Positions 45,661 to 55,806 of a DNA stretch of 64,000 bases are shown here, one piece after another. How positions within the stretch are numbered: position 1 is the first letter of the stretch; each line of letters opens with the position of its first letter. The DNA comes from Tubulanus polymorphus (Eukaryota > Nemertea > Palaeonemertea > Tubulaniformes > Tubulanidae): the NCBI RefSeq assembly GCF_964204645.1, contig NC_134031.1, forward strand, positions 9,088,501 to 9,152,500. Reading direction: 5' to 3'. Below the pieces are notes generated by a model. That model was not told the origin of the DNA. It made no database searches and was given only the letters and a program-made list of their open reading frames with translations. A program made the position numbers and the translations under genes.

Positions 45661-47724
45661 TCATAATACAACGTATTGACATACATATACATATACTGAC
45701 TGACAATGACATACATACACTGATTGACATAAGAAATTACGAATATCGCTCAACAAGGGAATGTTTGAGCCTTTTTTTTTAAATAAACTTTTTGATTTTT
45801 TTATATCTGTATTTAATTTGTTCCAGAATTGGGGGCCTATAACTTTTAATGAGTGTTTCTTTAATTGTCCCTTGAAATATGGAATAATTAGGTCGTTACG
45901 GTTTCTGGTTAAGCGGCTGTGAATTTGATTTCTTAGAGGAAAATAATTTTCAAAACTGCAGGGAATATCATTATGGGAGTAGTTATACATAAAACAACCA
46001 ATTTGGAATGATTTAATATCTTGGATTTTTAAAATATTAAGTCTTTTGAATAATGAATTTGTATGTTCTAGGTAGTAAGAGTTGGTAATAATTCTGACGG
46101 CACGTTTTTGTAATAGAAGTAAAGGATTTAAGAGATTCAAATGATTTGATGACCATACAATATTACAATAGCTTAGGTGTGGATCGATAAGAGCAAAATA
46201 TAAATTGATAAGGATACGTTGTGGCAGAATATGTTTTAGTCGATTCTGTATACCTACACTGAGGGCAACTCTTATACTAATATTATTCATATGTTCCTTC
46301 CAAGATAATTTTTCATCAATACAAACCCCTAGGAAATTAGTGTGTTTTACGCGGTTAATAGGTTGACCATTTATATGGATAAAAACGTTGTTTGGTAAGT
46401 CAGGACCGAATACTATATAATTTGTTTTTTCCAGGTTCAATGATAATTTGTTTGCTTGAAACCATATTGATAATTTATATAATTCAGTATTTATATTTCG
46501 GATAATGCGATGGCGGTCGGTATCACTGATAAAGGCGTTCGTGTCATCGGCGAACAAGATTAATTGAATAAGATTACTTACATTTGTGCTGTCATTGATG
46601 TATAATAAAAATAGTAAGGGACCAAGGATCGACCCTTGCGGAACTCCGATTTTGATTTGGAGGGGGTCTGATATTTTATTTTCTATTTGTACAACTTGGC
46701 ATCTATTTTCAAGATAGTTTTTAAACCAAAGGAGGGCTAATCCCTTAATACCATAAAATTTAAGTTTTTCTAGAAGAATGTGATGGTTTACAGTGTCGAA
46801 TGCTTTAGAAAGATCCAAAAATATTCCAATTGTAGTCTTTTTATTATCTATGTTATTTGTGATTTCGTTGATCAGTTTGATCAGAGCCATTGCAGGAGAG
46901 TGGTTTTTCCGGAAGCCGAATGGACTTGATGAAATTATATTGAACTTTTCGCAAAAATTTACTAGTCTCTTATATACTATTTTTTCTATAATTTTCGAAA
47001 AGCAAGGTAAAATAGAGATTGGGCGATAGTTATTGAATAATTCCGTATCTCCATTTTTATAAAGTGGTCGTACTCTAGCAATTTTAAGGTCATCGGGAAC
47101 GATTCCACTTGAGAGGCTAAAATTAAAGATATGAGAAAGGGGATCTTTAATCAAGTTTATAACAGCTTTTACCACTTTCATACTTATTTCATCAATTCCA
47201 ACCCCTTTATTTACATTAAATTCATTAACAATGTCAAGGATTTCTCTAGGTGTGGTGGGAAAGAAGTAGAAGTTTTTATCTTGGGGATGAGTTAGATAGT
47301 CATGAAAATCAACACCTGGGTTTGATATTTTTTTCGCCAGGTTTTCCCCAACATTAACAAAATATTTATTAAACTCATTGGCAATGTGACTTCTATCGAA
47401 TTTTTTCCGGTGATCGTCAGTTTTAAAAACATCGGGTAATTTATTTTCATTTCTAGATTTACCAAGTATATCATTTAAGATAGTCCAAGTTTTCTTAGAA
47501 TTTTGAGAGGCAGCTAGTAGTTTATTAGAGTAATAATCTTTCTTTGAGCGCCTGAGTAATTTTGTTAAGTAATTTTTGTAACGGATGTAGACTTCTTTTC
47601 TTTCATCTGATTTGTATTTCAAGAACTGTTTGTAAAGTTGATTTTTATGCTTTATTGAATTTCTCAGGCCGGCTGTTAGCCAGGGATTTGAGCAAGATTT
47701 TTGTGTGTTATTTGTGTTTCGATT
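45661..47724 (-). CDS. LINE-B ORF2, reverse transcriptase part
   Basis: Open frame with NPWLTAGLRNSIKHKNQLY at its start (linker after the endonuclease) and the seven RT blocks. These include KGVGIDEISMKVVK, ARVRPLYKNGD, NNYRPISILPCFSKIIEK, GIFLDLSKAFDTVNH, GVPQGSILGPLLFLLYIND, LILFADDTNAF (catalytic Asp pair) and FLGVCIDEKLSWKEH. It performs target-primed reverse transcription. The C-terminal part has PHLSYCNIVWSSN and AVRIITNSYY, typical of the CR1/Jockey/L2 assemblage. The last residues after FKKK (SVYVCHCQSVYVYV) come from low-complexity 3' sequence. The frame is intact, unusual for this window, but it has lost its endonuclease through the insertion. Confidence 0.9.
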   Translation of the reverse strand, partial: NRNTNNTQKSCSNPWLTAGLRNSIKHKNQLYKQFLKYKSDERKEVYIRYKNYLTKLLRRSKKDYYSNKLLAASQNSKKTWTILNDILGKSRNENKLPDVFKTDDHRKKFDRSHIANEFNKYFVNVGENLAKKISNPGVDFHDYLTHPQDKNFYFFPTTPREILDIVNEFNVNKGVGIDEISMKVVKAVINLIKDPLSHIFNFSLSSGIVPDDLKIARVRPLYKNGDTELFNNYRPISILPCFSKIIEKIVYKRLVNFCEKFNIISSSPFGFRKNHSPAMALIKLINEITNNIDNKKTTIGIFLDLSKAFDTVNHHILLEKLKFYGIKGLALLWFKNYLENRCQVVQIENKISDPLQIKIGVPQGSILGPLLFLLYINDSTNVSNLIQLILFADDTNAFISDTDRHRIIRNINTELYKLSIWFQANKLSLNLEKTNYIVFGPDLPNNVFIHINGQPINRVKHTNFLGVCIDEKLSWKEHMNNISIRVALSVGIQNRLKHILPQRILINLYFALIDPHLSYCNIVWSSNHLNLLNPLLLLQKRAVRIITNSYYLEHTNSLFKRLNILKIQDIKSFQIGCFMYNYSHNDIPCSFENYFPLRNQIHSRLTRNRNDLIIPYFKGQLKKHSLKVIGPQFWNKLNTDIKKSKSLFKKKGSNIPLLSDIRNFLCQSVYVCHCQSVYVYVCQYVVL

Positions 47725-47731
47725 TTGTATA

Positions 47732-48351
47732 ATAATAATTAATAATAATTTATTGAGCCTAAAATCCATATAAAATATGCTCATTGGCTTTACAATATAA
47801 AGACACAATTTAAACATAAAGATAGAAAAAAAACAATTTACATCAGTAGTTAAAAGCTTTAATGAACAAATGGGTTTTAAATTGCGATTTAAAAACATCA
47901 GTAGAAGGACTAGATTTAATTGCATCTGGTAAGAAGTTCCAAAGTAGTGGGGCGGAGTAAGAAAAGGCCCTGTGACCGGCAGAAACTAGATTGACACAAG
48001 GGATGACTAGAAGTGATTGACTGTTTGATCTTAACACTCTAGAGGATGCCTTGTATTGCACTAATGATTTCAAATATTGTGGGGCCTGACCATTCAAGGA
48101 TTTATAAGTAAGGATCAAGATTTTAAATTGGATGCGGTATTTGATTGGAAGCCAATGCAGATCGTGTAGAATCGGTGTTATGTGACAAAATTTTGAGTTT
48201 CGAGTCAGGATCCGGGCAGCAGAATTTTGAACACGTAATTTATCTAAAATTTTGTCAGGGAGGCCAAAGAGTAAAGAGTTGCAATAGTCCAGGCGAGTTG
48301 TCACAAAAGCGTGAATAAGGCGTTCAGCAATTCCTTGATTCAATTCCTTGA
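47732..48351 (-). mobile_element. 3' fragment of a second LINE (L2/CR1-like), inserted in LINE-B
   Basis: 5'-truncated element encoding only the C-terminal region of an RT protein: [51 protein letters not shown], then [18 protein letters not shown] and [10 protein letters not shown]. This is the well-known ending of L2/CR1-type ORF2 proteins. A tail of ATT repeats lies at 47732-47758, and TTGTATA occurs at both junctions (47725-47731 and 48352-48358), the expected target duplication. Confidence 0.88.
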
Positions 48352-48358
48352 TTGTATA

Positions 48359-49236
48359 GGAAATGCTCGGTCATATAGGATCCAAAATTTGTTTAAGAAG
48401 AGTTTATATGAGTGGCTTGCATTAACACAATTTTGTATATCGAAACAGTCAACTGACTGGAGTAGTCTATTGCAATAGCTGACATTTCGGTCACAATAGT
48501 TCCTAAAATTACTAGTTTCGTCAATAACGGGTTCGTTTTCAGAGTTAATGATAGAAAAGATCGGAAAGTGATCTGAGATATCGGTCACTAGAATATCTAA
48601 ATGATGATCGTTTTTTACGTTATTACAAAATATATTATAAATTAGTATTGCCGATGTAGATGTAACGCGAGTTGGCTTGTCAATAAGAGGGTAGAAAGAA
48701 TTTGTTAATAGAGTATTACTAAAATCACCTGTTTGCTGATGCAAATCTGACATTAGTAAATTTATTTTCATTATTAATTTTTCTCAATACCTTATCAAAT
48801 TCATTTTGAAATGATTTTATACTAAGACCAGGGGGTCGATAAATGACGCCCACAATTTTGTTTTTTCCCTTTTTTTCCGTTATCTCAACAAATATAGATT
48901 CGTAAATATTGAAATCACCACACAAGTCATGGCGAATTTTAAAGTTCAAACTATTTTTTACATATAAAGCAACACCACACCACCAATTACATTTTTCCTA
49001 CAGTTAAATAAGGAATTATAACCACTTAAATGATAAAGGCTAGCATTATCGTTATTTTCAATAGCCCAAGTTTCGGAGATCCCTATGACAGAAGTGTCCG
49101 CCCTTAAAACATCAAGGTAGTTAACAAAGGAGTCAAAATTTTTGTTCGCACTACGAATATTAAATAAAAGTAATGAAAACCTTTTATTTTGACGAACCGT
49201 ATGAAAATCAGTTTCAGAAACGTAATTACAGGACAT
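48359..49236 (-). pseudogene. LINE-B ORF2, endonuclease part (broken)
   Basis: Three frames: 49236-48958 with FSLLLFNIRSANKNFDSFVN and VIGISETWA; 48949-48725 with KNKIVGVIYRPPG; and 48771-48359 with TDISDHFPIFSI (SDH of the active site). They fit the EEP endonuclease fold. A short deletion near 48745 removes the GDFN-type block. The last frame runs toward AFPIQSRN and is then cut by the inserted LINE. Confidence 0.8.
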
Positions 49237-49261
49237 ACTAAAGACAGGACATACTAAATTT

Positions 49262-49395
49262 TTATGGACTCGTTAGAGTCTTTTATGCTATCGTGTCTCT
49301 TACTTAACTCCTTGTTAACACGATTCTGTCATTTTGGTAGCTTCAACTTCGCAAATTAAGTTCAAAAACTTAAATGCAGTAATAAAATTTTGGTT
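49262..49395 (+). repeat. Hairpin-start repeat (GACTC variant)
   Basis: TTTATG-GACTC-gtta-GAGTC at 49266-49280, then TATGCTATCGTG and, about 100 bases on, AATGCAGTAATAAAA. Same layout as 38658-38800. Confidence 0.55.
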
Positions 49396-49559
49396 AAGAT
49401 ACAAGTCCTAGAAATGTATTTTGGGCACCGCTCATAGCCCACTCATTCATGGGTGTAGGCCACTAGCATTTTTCAGTTGAGCAAACCGGTTCATCGTACA
49501 CGAACTGCGCTTTTTGCCTACTTCAAAAGTTATAAGCTCGACAAAGTTAGTAATTCTCA

Positions 49560-49750
49560 TCTGATTTACATCAAATAAACCTAAATGATTTATCGTCATT
49601 CATTTTATAGATTTTCGCATTAGCGATCCTTTTTGGAGCCCGATTATCTGTATTTATTTCGTTGACTGTGGCACAGTAATGAGATTTGTGCGCCTCGATT
49701 CGTCAGAGTACGAGTGTGTCGTCAATATCACTTCAAATACATGCTCAAGT
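49560..49750 (+). repeat. Dispersed repeat, copy 2 (first at 14090-14290)
   Basis: Shares GAGCCCGATTAT, GGCACAGTAATGAGA and CGTCAATATC with the earlier copy. The rest to 50560 shows nothing recognised. Confidence 0.5.
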
Positions 49751-50569
49751 ATCTACAATCTACAGAAACCTACACAACCACAGTCAATAAACTAACTTTC
49801 CCTCGATAATGGGCCTTATTAATTTTTACTGCCCTGAAATTTGAAGAACTAGGGAAGTTGTCATGAACTTTTCATGGAACTCAAGTTTCGGCGTGATAGT
49901 TGTTGATGGTTTCCGAATTGATTAAAAAAGTTTTGATTTTCACTTTTCAAAGGTGATGATAAGTCTTGATTTTAACCAAGGCCTGACAACTTATGAACCC
50001 TGGATAGGAGCATCTGATTTCTTTTATAACTGTGTCTGTATGATTAATGAAACTACCAATTGTTTATCGGAACTTTATAGCGGATAAATAAACGATATAA
50101 ACACAAGGTATTTCCGTGATATTTTGAATTTATTGCATTTCATATGTAGTGCCATTCTGAGAGATTATCAAAACCCGGAAATAAAATCGAAGCCCATCGC
50201 CAAAGCCCTGTGGTACTTTCCCACGCATTGAGTTAGATTTCCTGTCCGTTAATTTTAAGAATTTTTCATTCACGATGCAGCACTCTTCACCTGGGCACAA
50301 AATAAGCATGTGATTTTAAGTTAAAAAAGCTGAAATTTATGGATGTCCTTAAAAATTGATGGCTGTCCCAAAAAATGGGAATCGCTGACCCTCAAAGCAA
50401 TTTTCAGGGGTAGGAAGCTCTGGCTCTTATGTATTGCTTCTTATGGTTAGTCTAGAGTCACTGGTTCAGCTTTGATATCCAAATCCACCAGGTTACGGTC
50501 TTAGAGAGGTAGAGCAGGAGCACATCATGTCCATTGGCATCTGCTATGTTGGCTCATCTATAGGCACAT

Positions 50570-50765
50570 TCACATGACCTTATTTAGACCGTTCTAAACT
50601 GGTTAAATTTAGACTGGACCACACGGGCAAAAACTATTCCAAATTAGTCCGGTCCAATTTGGCACGGTCTAAAAGAACGAATTAGGTCTGGAGCAAATTT
50701 TTGACCGGACTAAATCTTGTGTGTGGACAGAAACTGGTACCAGGTCCGGTCTAAATCATTCTCTG
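50570..50765. repeat. Inverted-repeat-rich block
   Basis: Words of the type TTTAGACCG and CGGTCTAAA alternate in both orientations, with CATTCACATGACC near the left end. It looks like an old non-autonomous TIR element, but I could not fix its ends. No feature seen from there to exon h. Confidence 0.4.
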
Positions 50766-51449
50766 TCGTGGCGGTATGAATGCAAATGTATTAAACTCGT
50801 CGGCAATTCATCATCAAGCTGATCAATATAGTTTTTAGATATATAATTTCTATATTTCCTAAAATTAATGTGTATGCTAATGGATCATTATTCATCTTTA
50901 AATCTCAGCCTGAATTGCTCCCAGATGTAGATGCTGCCCAACTCGCGTAATTTCACTAATAAGAATGATTTATTTGGCTTAACCAGGTTTTTTGCTAAGT
51001 GATTCTCCCAGTAATATTGCTCGGATAATTTAGACTGGTTGCAACTGAGGAGACATTGAAGAACAATTGAAGGGCACGTTGCTAGTTGCGTTGAGATGCC
51101 AATACCACTGGGTCAACTGTTTTTGTTTAAAATTGTCTTTTTACCTCGATTTAGCATTTTGTGGCAGGGAGAGCAAATATTTACTCGTATTGATATGAAC
51201 TATCATTACATAGGAACGCCGATCTTTGAATGAACTATCAATGCATTTGTCACCTGTATACCTCGTGTTGATAAAGTATGCAAGCCAAATGGCAATCGTC
51301 CTGTCATGGTCATATATAGTTTAATGGGTCATCCTTTGGGGATTTCAAGCAGGTTCAAGATGTTTTCCTGATTAAAGAGTAGAGGACAGTGCATAGCTGA
51401 TGGCTTAAATCTCTTTGCCACTGAGCTTCTCATGCTTGTGTATTTACAG

Positions 51450-51588
51450 GCTAGCCCTAGTCCAAACAAAATTCCACAACAGCGAGCAGTATTGGAAGAA
51501 GGCACTTATTTTTCGCCTGCTCCTCCTCCACCTTCTCCTGAAATTAAAGATAAGGTACTGAATGTTCATGATCTTGAACCAATAGGTG
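51450..51588 (+). CDS. Host gene, exon h
   Basis: Acceptor TTGTGTATTTACAG and donor GGTG|GTAAGT (close to consensus). Begins in phase 0 as required by exon g and leaves one base. Encodes ASPSPNKIPQQRAVLEEG, then SPAPPPPSPEIKDK. The proline run and the codon phase tie it to the previous exons across a 13.5 kb intron filled with LINEs and MITEs. Confidence 0.75.
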
Positions 51589-51670
51589 GTAAGTAATATC
51601 ATAATTGGGAATTTCAATATCTCATATTATAATTTGCAAAGCTTGATTGTAACCCAACGGTTTACTTTAG

Positions 51671-52011
51671 GCAATTCCATGACTCCAGTTATGGAAGAAA
51701 ATGAAGACACTCCAAGAACAGTGGGCACAATCAGTGATACCACTCAAACTGGAAATACTCCTAGAGAACAACTCCCAACCAATGAAATGTTCATATCAGA
51801 TATACGAGACCTTGCTGCAAAGGAGATGTCAGGCATTTTACATAATATAGGGAGTGTAGCAGTAAATGGTCTAATTGACCAAATAAATACGAACCAAGAC
51901 AGTCAAATTGACAGTGAGGAAATTGAAGTACATGGCGGTTATGATGAAGTGTTCAAACGAGAACTAAGTGAAGAGTATGAAAAACTTAGCAAAGAGATAG
52001 ATAATGATTAA
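51671..52011 (+). CDS. Host gene, terminal coding exon
   Basis: Acceptor CGGTTTACTTTAG, starting with two bases that complete the codon of exon h. 113 further codons run to a TAA at 52009-52011. The peptide is acidic, with NSMTPVMEENEDTPRTV near its start and an EEYEKLSKEIDND end that could form a short amphipathic helix. Nine exons together give about 535 residues before the stop. No canonical AATAAA was found in the first 700 bases downstream, so the 3' end is undefined. Confidence 0.78.
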
Positions 52012-52782
52012 CTAAACTATAAAAAGGGAAATCTCATTATTGTTTCAACCCATTGTCGTTTCTTTGATACCGAAAGAAAAAGACGTTTTGTTATTGTTGT
52101 AAAGCATTGATAATCACTAACGCGCATTATTATAAAGTGTTTTCTTTCTAAAATGAATAATATATTGGTTGATGTTATGTCAGATTTTTTTGTTAAATAG
52201 AGTTTGGCATTTCAAAACCTTGTTGTCCATAGTTTCTTAATGTTTTTTAGAAGATTTGCAATTTTATGACCATAGTAATTTACGGTAGTAGTACATGTCG
52301 TCCTATTGTTATCATGAAATCCGTCACGTCAAACAATTACGTCCGTTTTATGCCACGTACGCGTTTGAAACTTTTACAGTCGCTTAAATATGAAACATAG
52401 AAGGTTGAGTACGTATATGGTGAATTTGTGTTACTTGGTTAATTAAATGTTGCTGAAATTTAAAAAAAATTGCAATTCTAAAGTAGAAGCAAAAGAAAAG
52501 GGTTGATGATAGATCCAGGGATCAAGAGTTATACCTTCCAACCTTGAGAGATTTTTGGTCATCATGGATTTCAAGGTTGTCGATCGGATGCATTTGAATA
52601 CGATTCGAATGGACGATCACCGTTTTTAGATAGGTTTAAGGCGTTTTAAAACATACATGTGTTTATGTGCACGAAACTAGTAACATCAACTTCTATCTGT
52701 TGATATATCATGTGATCCAGTGTAAAGGGTTAATTCCCACCAGTTTACTTTTTTGCTCTCGTCACATCTGTAACCAACCTGA
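52012..52782 (+). other. 3' flank of host gene
   Basis: Expected to hold the 3' UTR. Contains AATGAATAATATATT-type AT-rich words but no AATAAA. No other gene seen. Confidence 0.4.
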
Positions 52783-52872
52783 GTGTTTTTTAGTTGCAAT
52801 AAAATAGTCGTAGTATTCACACGTTTACGGTTTTCTATCACTGCGCCTAAGGAAAGAAGATTATCTGATAAG

Positions 52873-53450
52873 ATGCCTTTAACAGGTTATGGGCCCAGAG
52901 GGGCTAGGCTTCCACTGTTTAATGGTAAGGACTTACAGTATGAACTATGGGAAACCAAGTTTATAGGATTTATGAGAATTGATAAGTTACACCAAGTGAT
53001 TGGCCCCAAGATGGCGGTTTACAGACAATGATGGATGAACAGAATGCAGATGCATACGCGAATCTGGTGCAATGGTTGGACGATAGTAGTCTAATTTCGA
53101 TTACGAGAGATGCAAAAAATAAAGGACTCCAAGCGCTAGATATTCTGAGATCGCACTAAATTAAAGAGGTAAGCCCAAAGTAATCGCATTGTATCAAGAA
53201 CTAACTTTGTTGCGAAAGGGCAGCGTTGACTGATTTCATGTTGAGGGCAGAAACTGCTGCAGCCCTATTAAAAACAGCTGAAGAGACAATCAGCGATAGC
53301 CTTCTGATATTGATGATTCTGAAAAGTTTTCCAGAAGACTATCAACCGTTCATAACCATGGTTTCTCGAAAAGATGACTTGTCTTTAAGCGATTTTAAGA
53401 CATCGTTGAGAAACTTCGAAGAAAGTGTGATATCAGAACAATATAAAAAA
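52873..53450 (+). pseudogene. Copia-type gag, N-terminal part (broken)
   Basis: ATG 52873 opens LPLFNGKDLQYELWETKF, then, after shifts near 53020 and 53160, YANLVQWLDDSSLISITRDA and an open frame 53226-53456 with SVTDFMLRAETAAALLKTAE and LKSFPEDYQPF. These are the UBN2/copia-type gag features (LxxGxxxYxxW start, L-x-LLxSLP-x-Y). The frame ends in VISEQYKK exactly where the Helentron-like copy 1 starts. The continuation lies at 57330. Confidence 0.8.
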
Positions 53451-53553
53451 ATATAGCTGCAAGCAGCGAGGATTCTGCCATTCTGGATAGAATGTCGTTC
53501 AGGGATGCGAGCAAAAATTTCACCCGAAATCAGTTCGTTACATTCCCTTTTTT

Positions 53554-53584
53554 AGCCCACTTGGGACTTTAGTCCCAGCGGGCT
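53554..53584 (+). repeat. Hairpin-start repeat (AGCCC/TGGGACT variant)
   Basis: AGCCC-actTGGGACTttAGTCCCAgc-GGGCT, two nested stems, followed by ATTGCGTTCAC and a pyrimidine-rich CCGTCGTCCGTC. Position relative to the TTTTTT start matches the other hairpin-start repeats. Its right end within copy 1 is unclear. Confidence 0.6.
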
Positions 53585-54119
53585 ATTGCGTTCACTTTTC
53601 ATCCGTCGTCCGTCAGTCCATCCGTAGATGGAATCCAGTTATTTTGGGAAGTTTTGAAGACGCTTCAATGTAATGTCTTGATATTTGGGTTACACATGTA
53701 TCTACCCTAGACACATCTTCAGCCCAAAAACTGGCCCTGTCAGAATCAAGATGGCCGACTGGCAGCCATTGTTGTTTGCCAAAATCAACACTTTTTACAC
53801 TTTTTGAACTTTTTGAGGGAAATTTTGAAGACGCTTTGATCAATTACCTTGATCTTTCGGATGTATGTGAATCCCCCAGGGCCCATCAGCATAACAAAAA
53901 TTAAACCGATCTGACTCAAGATGACCGTCCTATGACCTTTTTTAGTGCTCAAAAAGGTCAATTTTGGCCCAAATTCTGAGTCCTGTAACTCCCTACTGGT
54001 TTGCCATTACTCATTGCAATTTGTGATGGGTATTCCTTAAAAAGGTATGTTTTATACCTGAGACTGGTATTTTTGATCAGCCAATTATGACGCAATTGTC
54101 GGCCATCTTGGTGTCACCA

Positions 54120-54725
54120 GTACTCATTCGTAGTTGGGAAAAAGTTTTTTCCACATTATATTGAAACCTAAGCGTATTTTGTTACCACAATCAATTAGAA
54201 ACTTGTAGCTCATAACGTGTTCTGTGATTGTGGTGAGTTTCAAGGTCATTGGTTTTTGTATATGACCACCACGGGGTGTTGAATAATACAATATCTTAGT
54301 ATTTCTATATTATATTCGTATCAGTGCATATTTTGTAACCACAATCAATTGCAAAGTTGTAGCTCATGACATCATCTATGATTGTGGTATGTTTTAAGGC
54401 CATTAGTTATTCTTTATGGTCACCAGGGGGCGTTGAATAGTAGAATAACTTAGTATTTCCTTATTATATTGGTACCTAGGCATATTTTGTTACCATGATC
54501 AATTACAAAGTTATAGTTCGTGACGTTCTATGATTGTGGTGAGTTTCAAGGTCATTTGGTTTTGAATATGGTCACCAGGGGGCGTTGAATAGTAGAATAA
54601 CTTATAACTAGTATTTCCATATTAAATTGGTAACGGGGCATATTTTGTTATCACAATCAATTACAAAATCGTAGCTGCTGACATGTTCTATGATTGTGGC
54701 GAGTTTCAAGGTCATTGGTTTTTGA
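54120..54725 (+). repeat. 155-bp tandem array, about four units
   Basis: Units start at about 54173, 54327, 54480 and 54638 with GC(A/G)TATTTTGTTACCAC. Each contains ATGATTGTGGTGAGTTTCAA and GGTCACCAGGGGGCGTTGAA. A single extra fragment of the unit lies at 55919-55945. Confidence 0.85.
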
Positions 54726-54728
54726 TGG

Positions 54729-54760
54729 GTCTGTCTGTCTGTCTGTCTGTCTGTCTGTGG
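54729..54760. repeat. (TCTG)n microsatellite
   Basis: About seven TCTG repeats directly after the 155-bp array. Confidence 0.95.
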
Positions 54761-55747
54761 ATGTTTCTTTATGACACGATTTAAGCTGTTTGTGTGGACC
54801 GAAAATTCTGTAATTTCACACAGGTATTCTCTACTTGATGTAGATGGTGCAGCTTGGTTTATATTTGATTCCGATGGTTATAAGTGCTCTAATTTGGTTA
54901 AAAGATAATTAACGTTACTCGCTAGTTCAAGCCGCTGTATAGCGCGTTGCTACGACAACGCTCGATCAACATACTGGTACTCGCTGTGTAATACTGAACA
55001 CGTATATACCTGTAGATATTGATCGTACTAGCACCGGTTTTAGATAGCGCGCGCGCTGATCGGTCTTAACACTTTTCGGAACTGCTGTGCTAAATGCTGA
55101 GAGGCCGAATCTATGCGCAATCATTTATTGGGCTCGTCACATTTGATAGTGAATGGATAAATAACCGGTGTCAATGACGGTCGCTACTCCCCATCAGTAT
55201 AACTCATCAGTATAAGAAATAATTCTTTGAGTTTTTTTTTTCAATCCCCGAAGTTGTTGTTACTATGTTGACCTCGCCGTTTTATAAGCTTACCGATGAT
55301 TCTTCTAGTATTTTCAGGTTCACAAGACATGACGAAGTCGCAAAGTTTTGTACAAATTTCACGAAACAAACAATTATTTAGGCGGCACCTGATCTATTGA
55401 TTAATTATGATAAATAATGTTTATTTCATTAAAAATTTGTTTTATTCAAACACTACTTTCATCGCACATAGCGTGATCGGTAGGCCCTACTATTCTACGG
55501 TAGGCCATTGACTCTTTCATGTGGTAGGCCTATTACAAATGATACAATCCGCGTGTCCGTGAATAAGTGACACGTGGTTGGGCGGGTTGTGAGGAGCATC
55601 GAAACTAATCCGTCACAAATAATAGATAGAAAACAATACCTTAAGAGGTTAACTTTTATCAACATCATTACCAAATCAAAACCTGCACATCCTATCATAA
55701 ATAGAAATTCTAAGAATTTATTTCAAAGAATAATAAATTACGTCTAA

Positions 55748-55806
55748 ATATTGGGATTCGAACTCGTAGCATCGATTCAGGTGCCTTACCCAAAGCGGGT
55801 ATCCCG
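55748..55806 (-). other. tRNA-like (Pol III) module in copy 1
   Basis: On the - strand: GGGTAAGGCACCTGA (D-arm like), then GAGTTCGAATCCC (B-box/T-arm like) 20 bases on. No clean acceptor stem, so this is not a functional tRNA. Confidence 0.4.

Larger units (their letters stand above)
45470..49250 (-). mobile_element. LINE-B: non-LTR retrotransposon (CR1/Jockey group), nested insertion
   Basis: Read right to left: endonuclease pieces at 49236-48735, then the RT ORF at 47724-45661, and a 3' UTR ending in ATCATATCATATC repeats near 45475. The RT frame is intact for about 680 residues. It is split between endonuclease and RT by a second LINE fragment (47732-48351). ORF1 is absent, so the element is 5' truncated. 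It lies in the host intron between exons g and h, antisense to the gene. Confidence 0.88.

Noticed and set aside
246-52011. Assignment of the host gene to TALPID3/KIAA0586
   Set aside because: Only the Pro/Thr-rich style suggests it; no diagnostic motif could be matched from memory, so no symbol is given.
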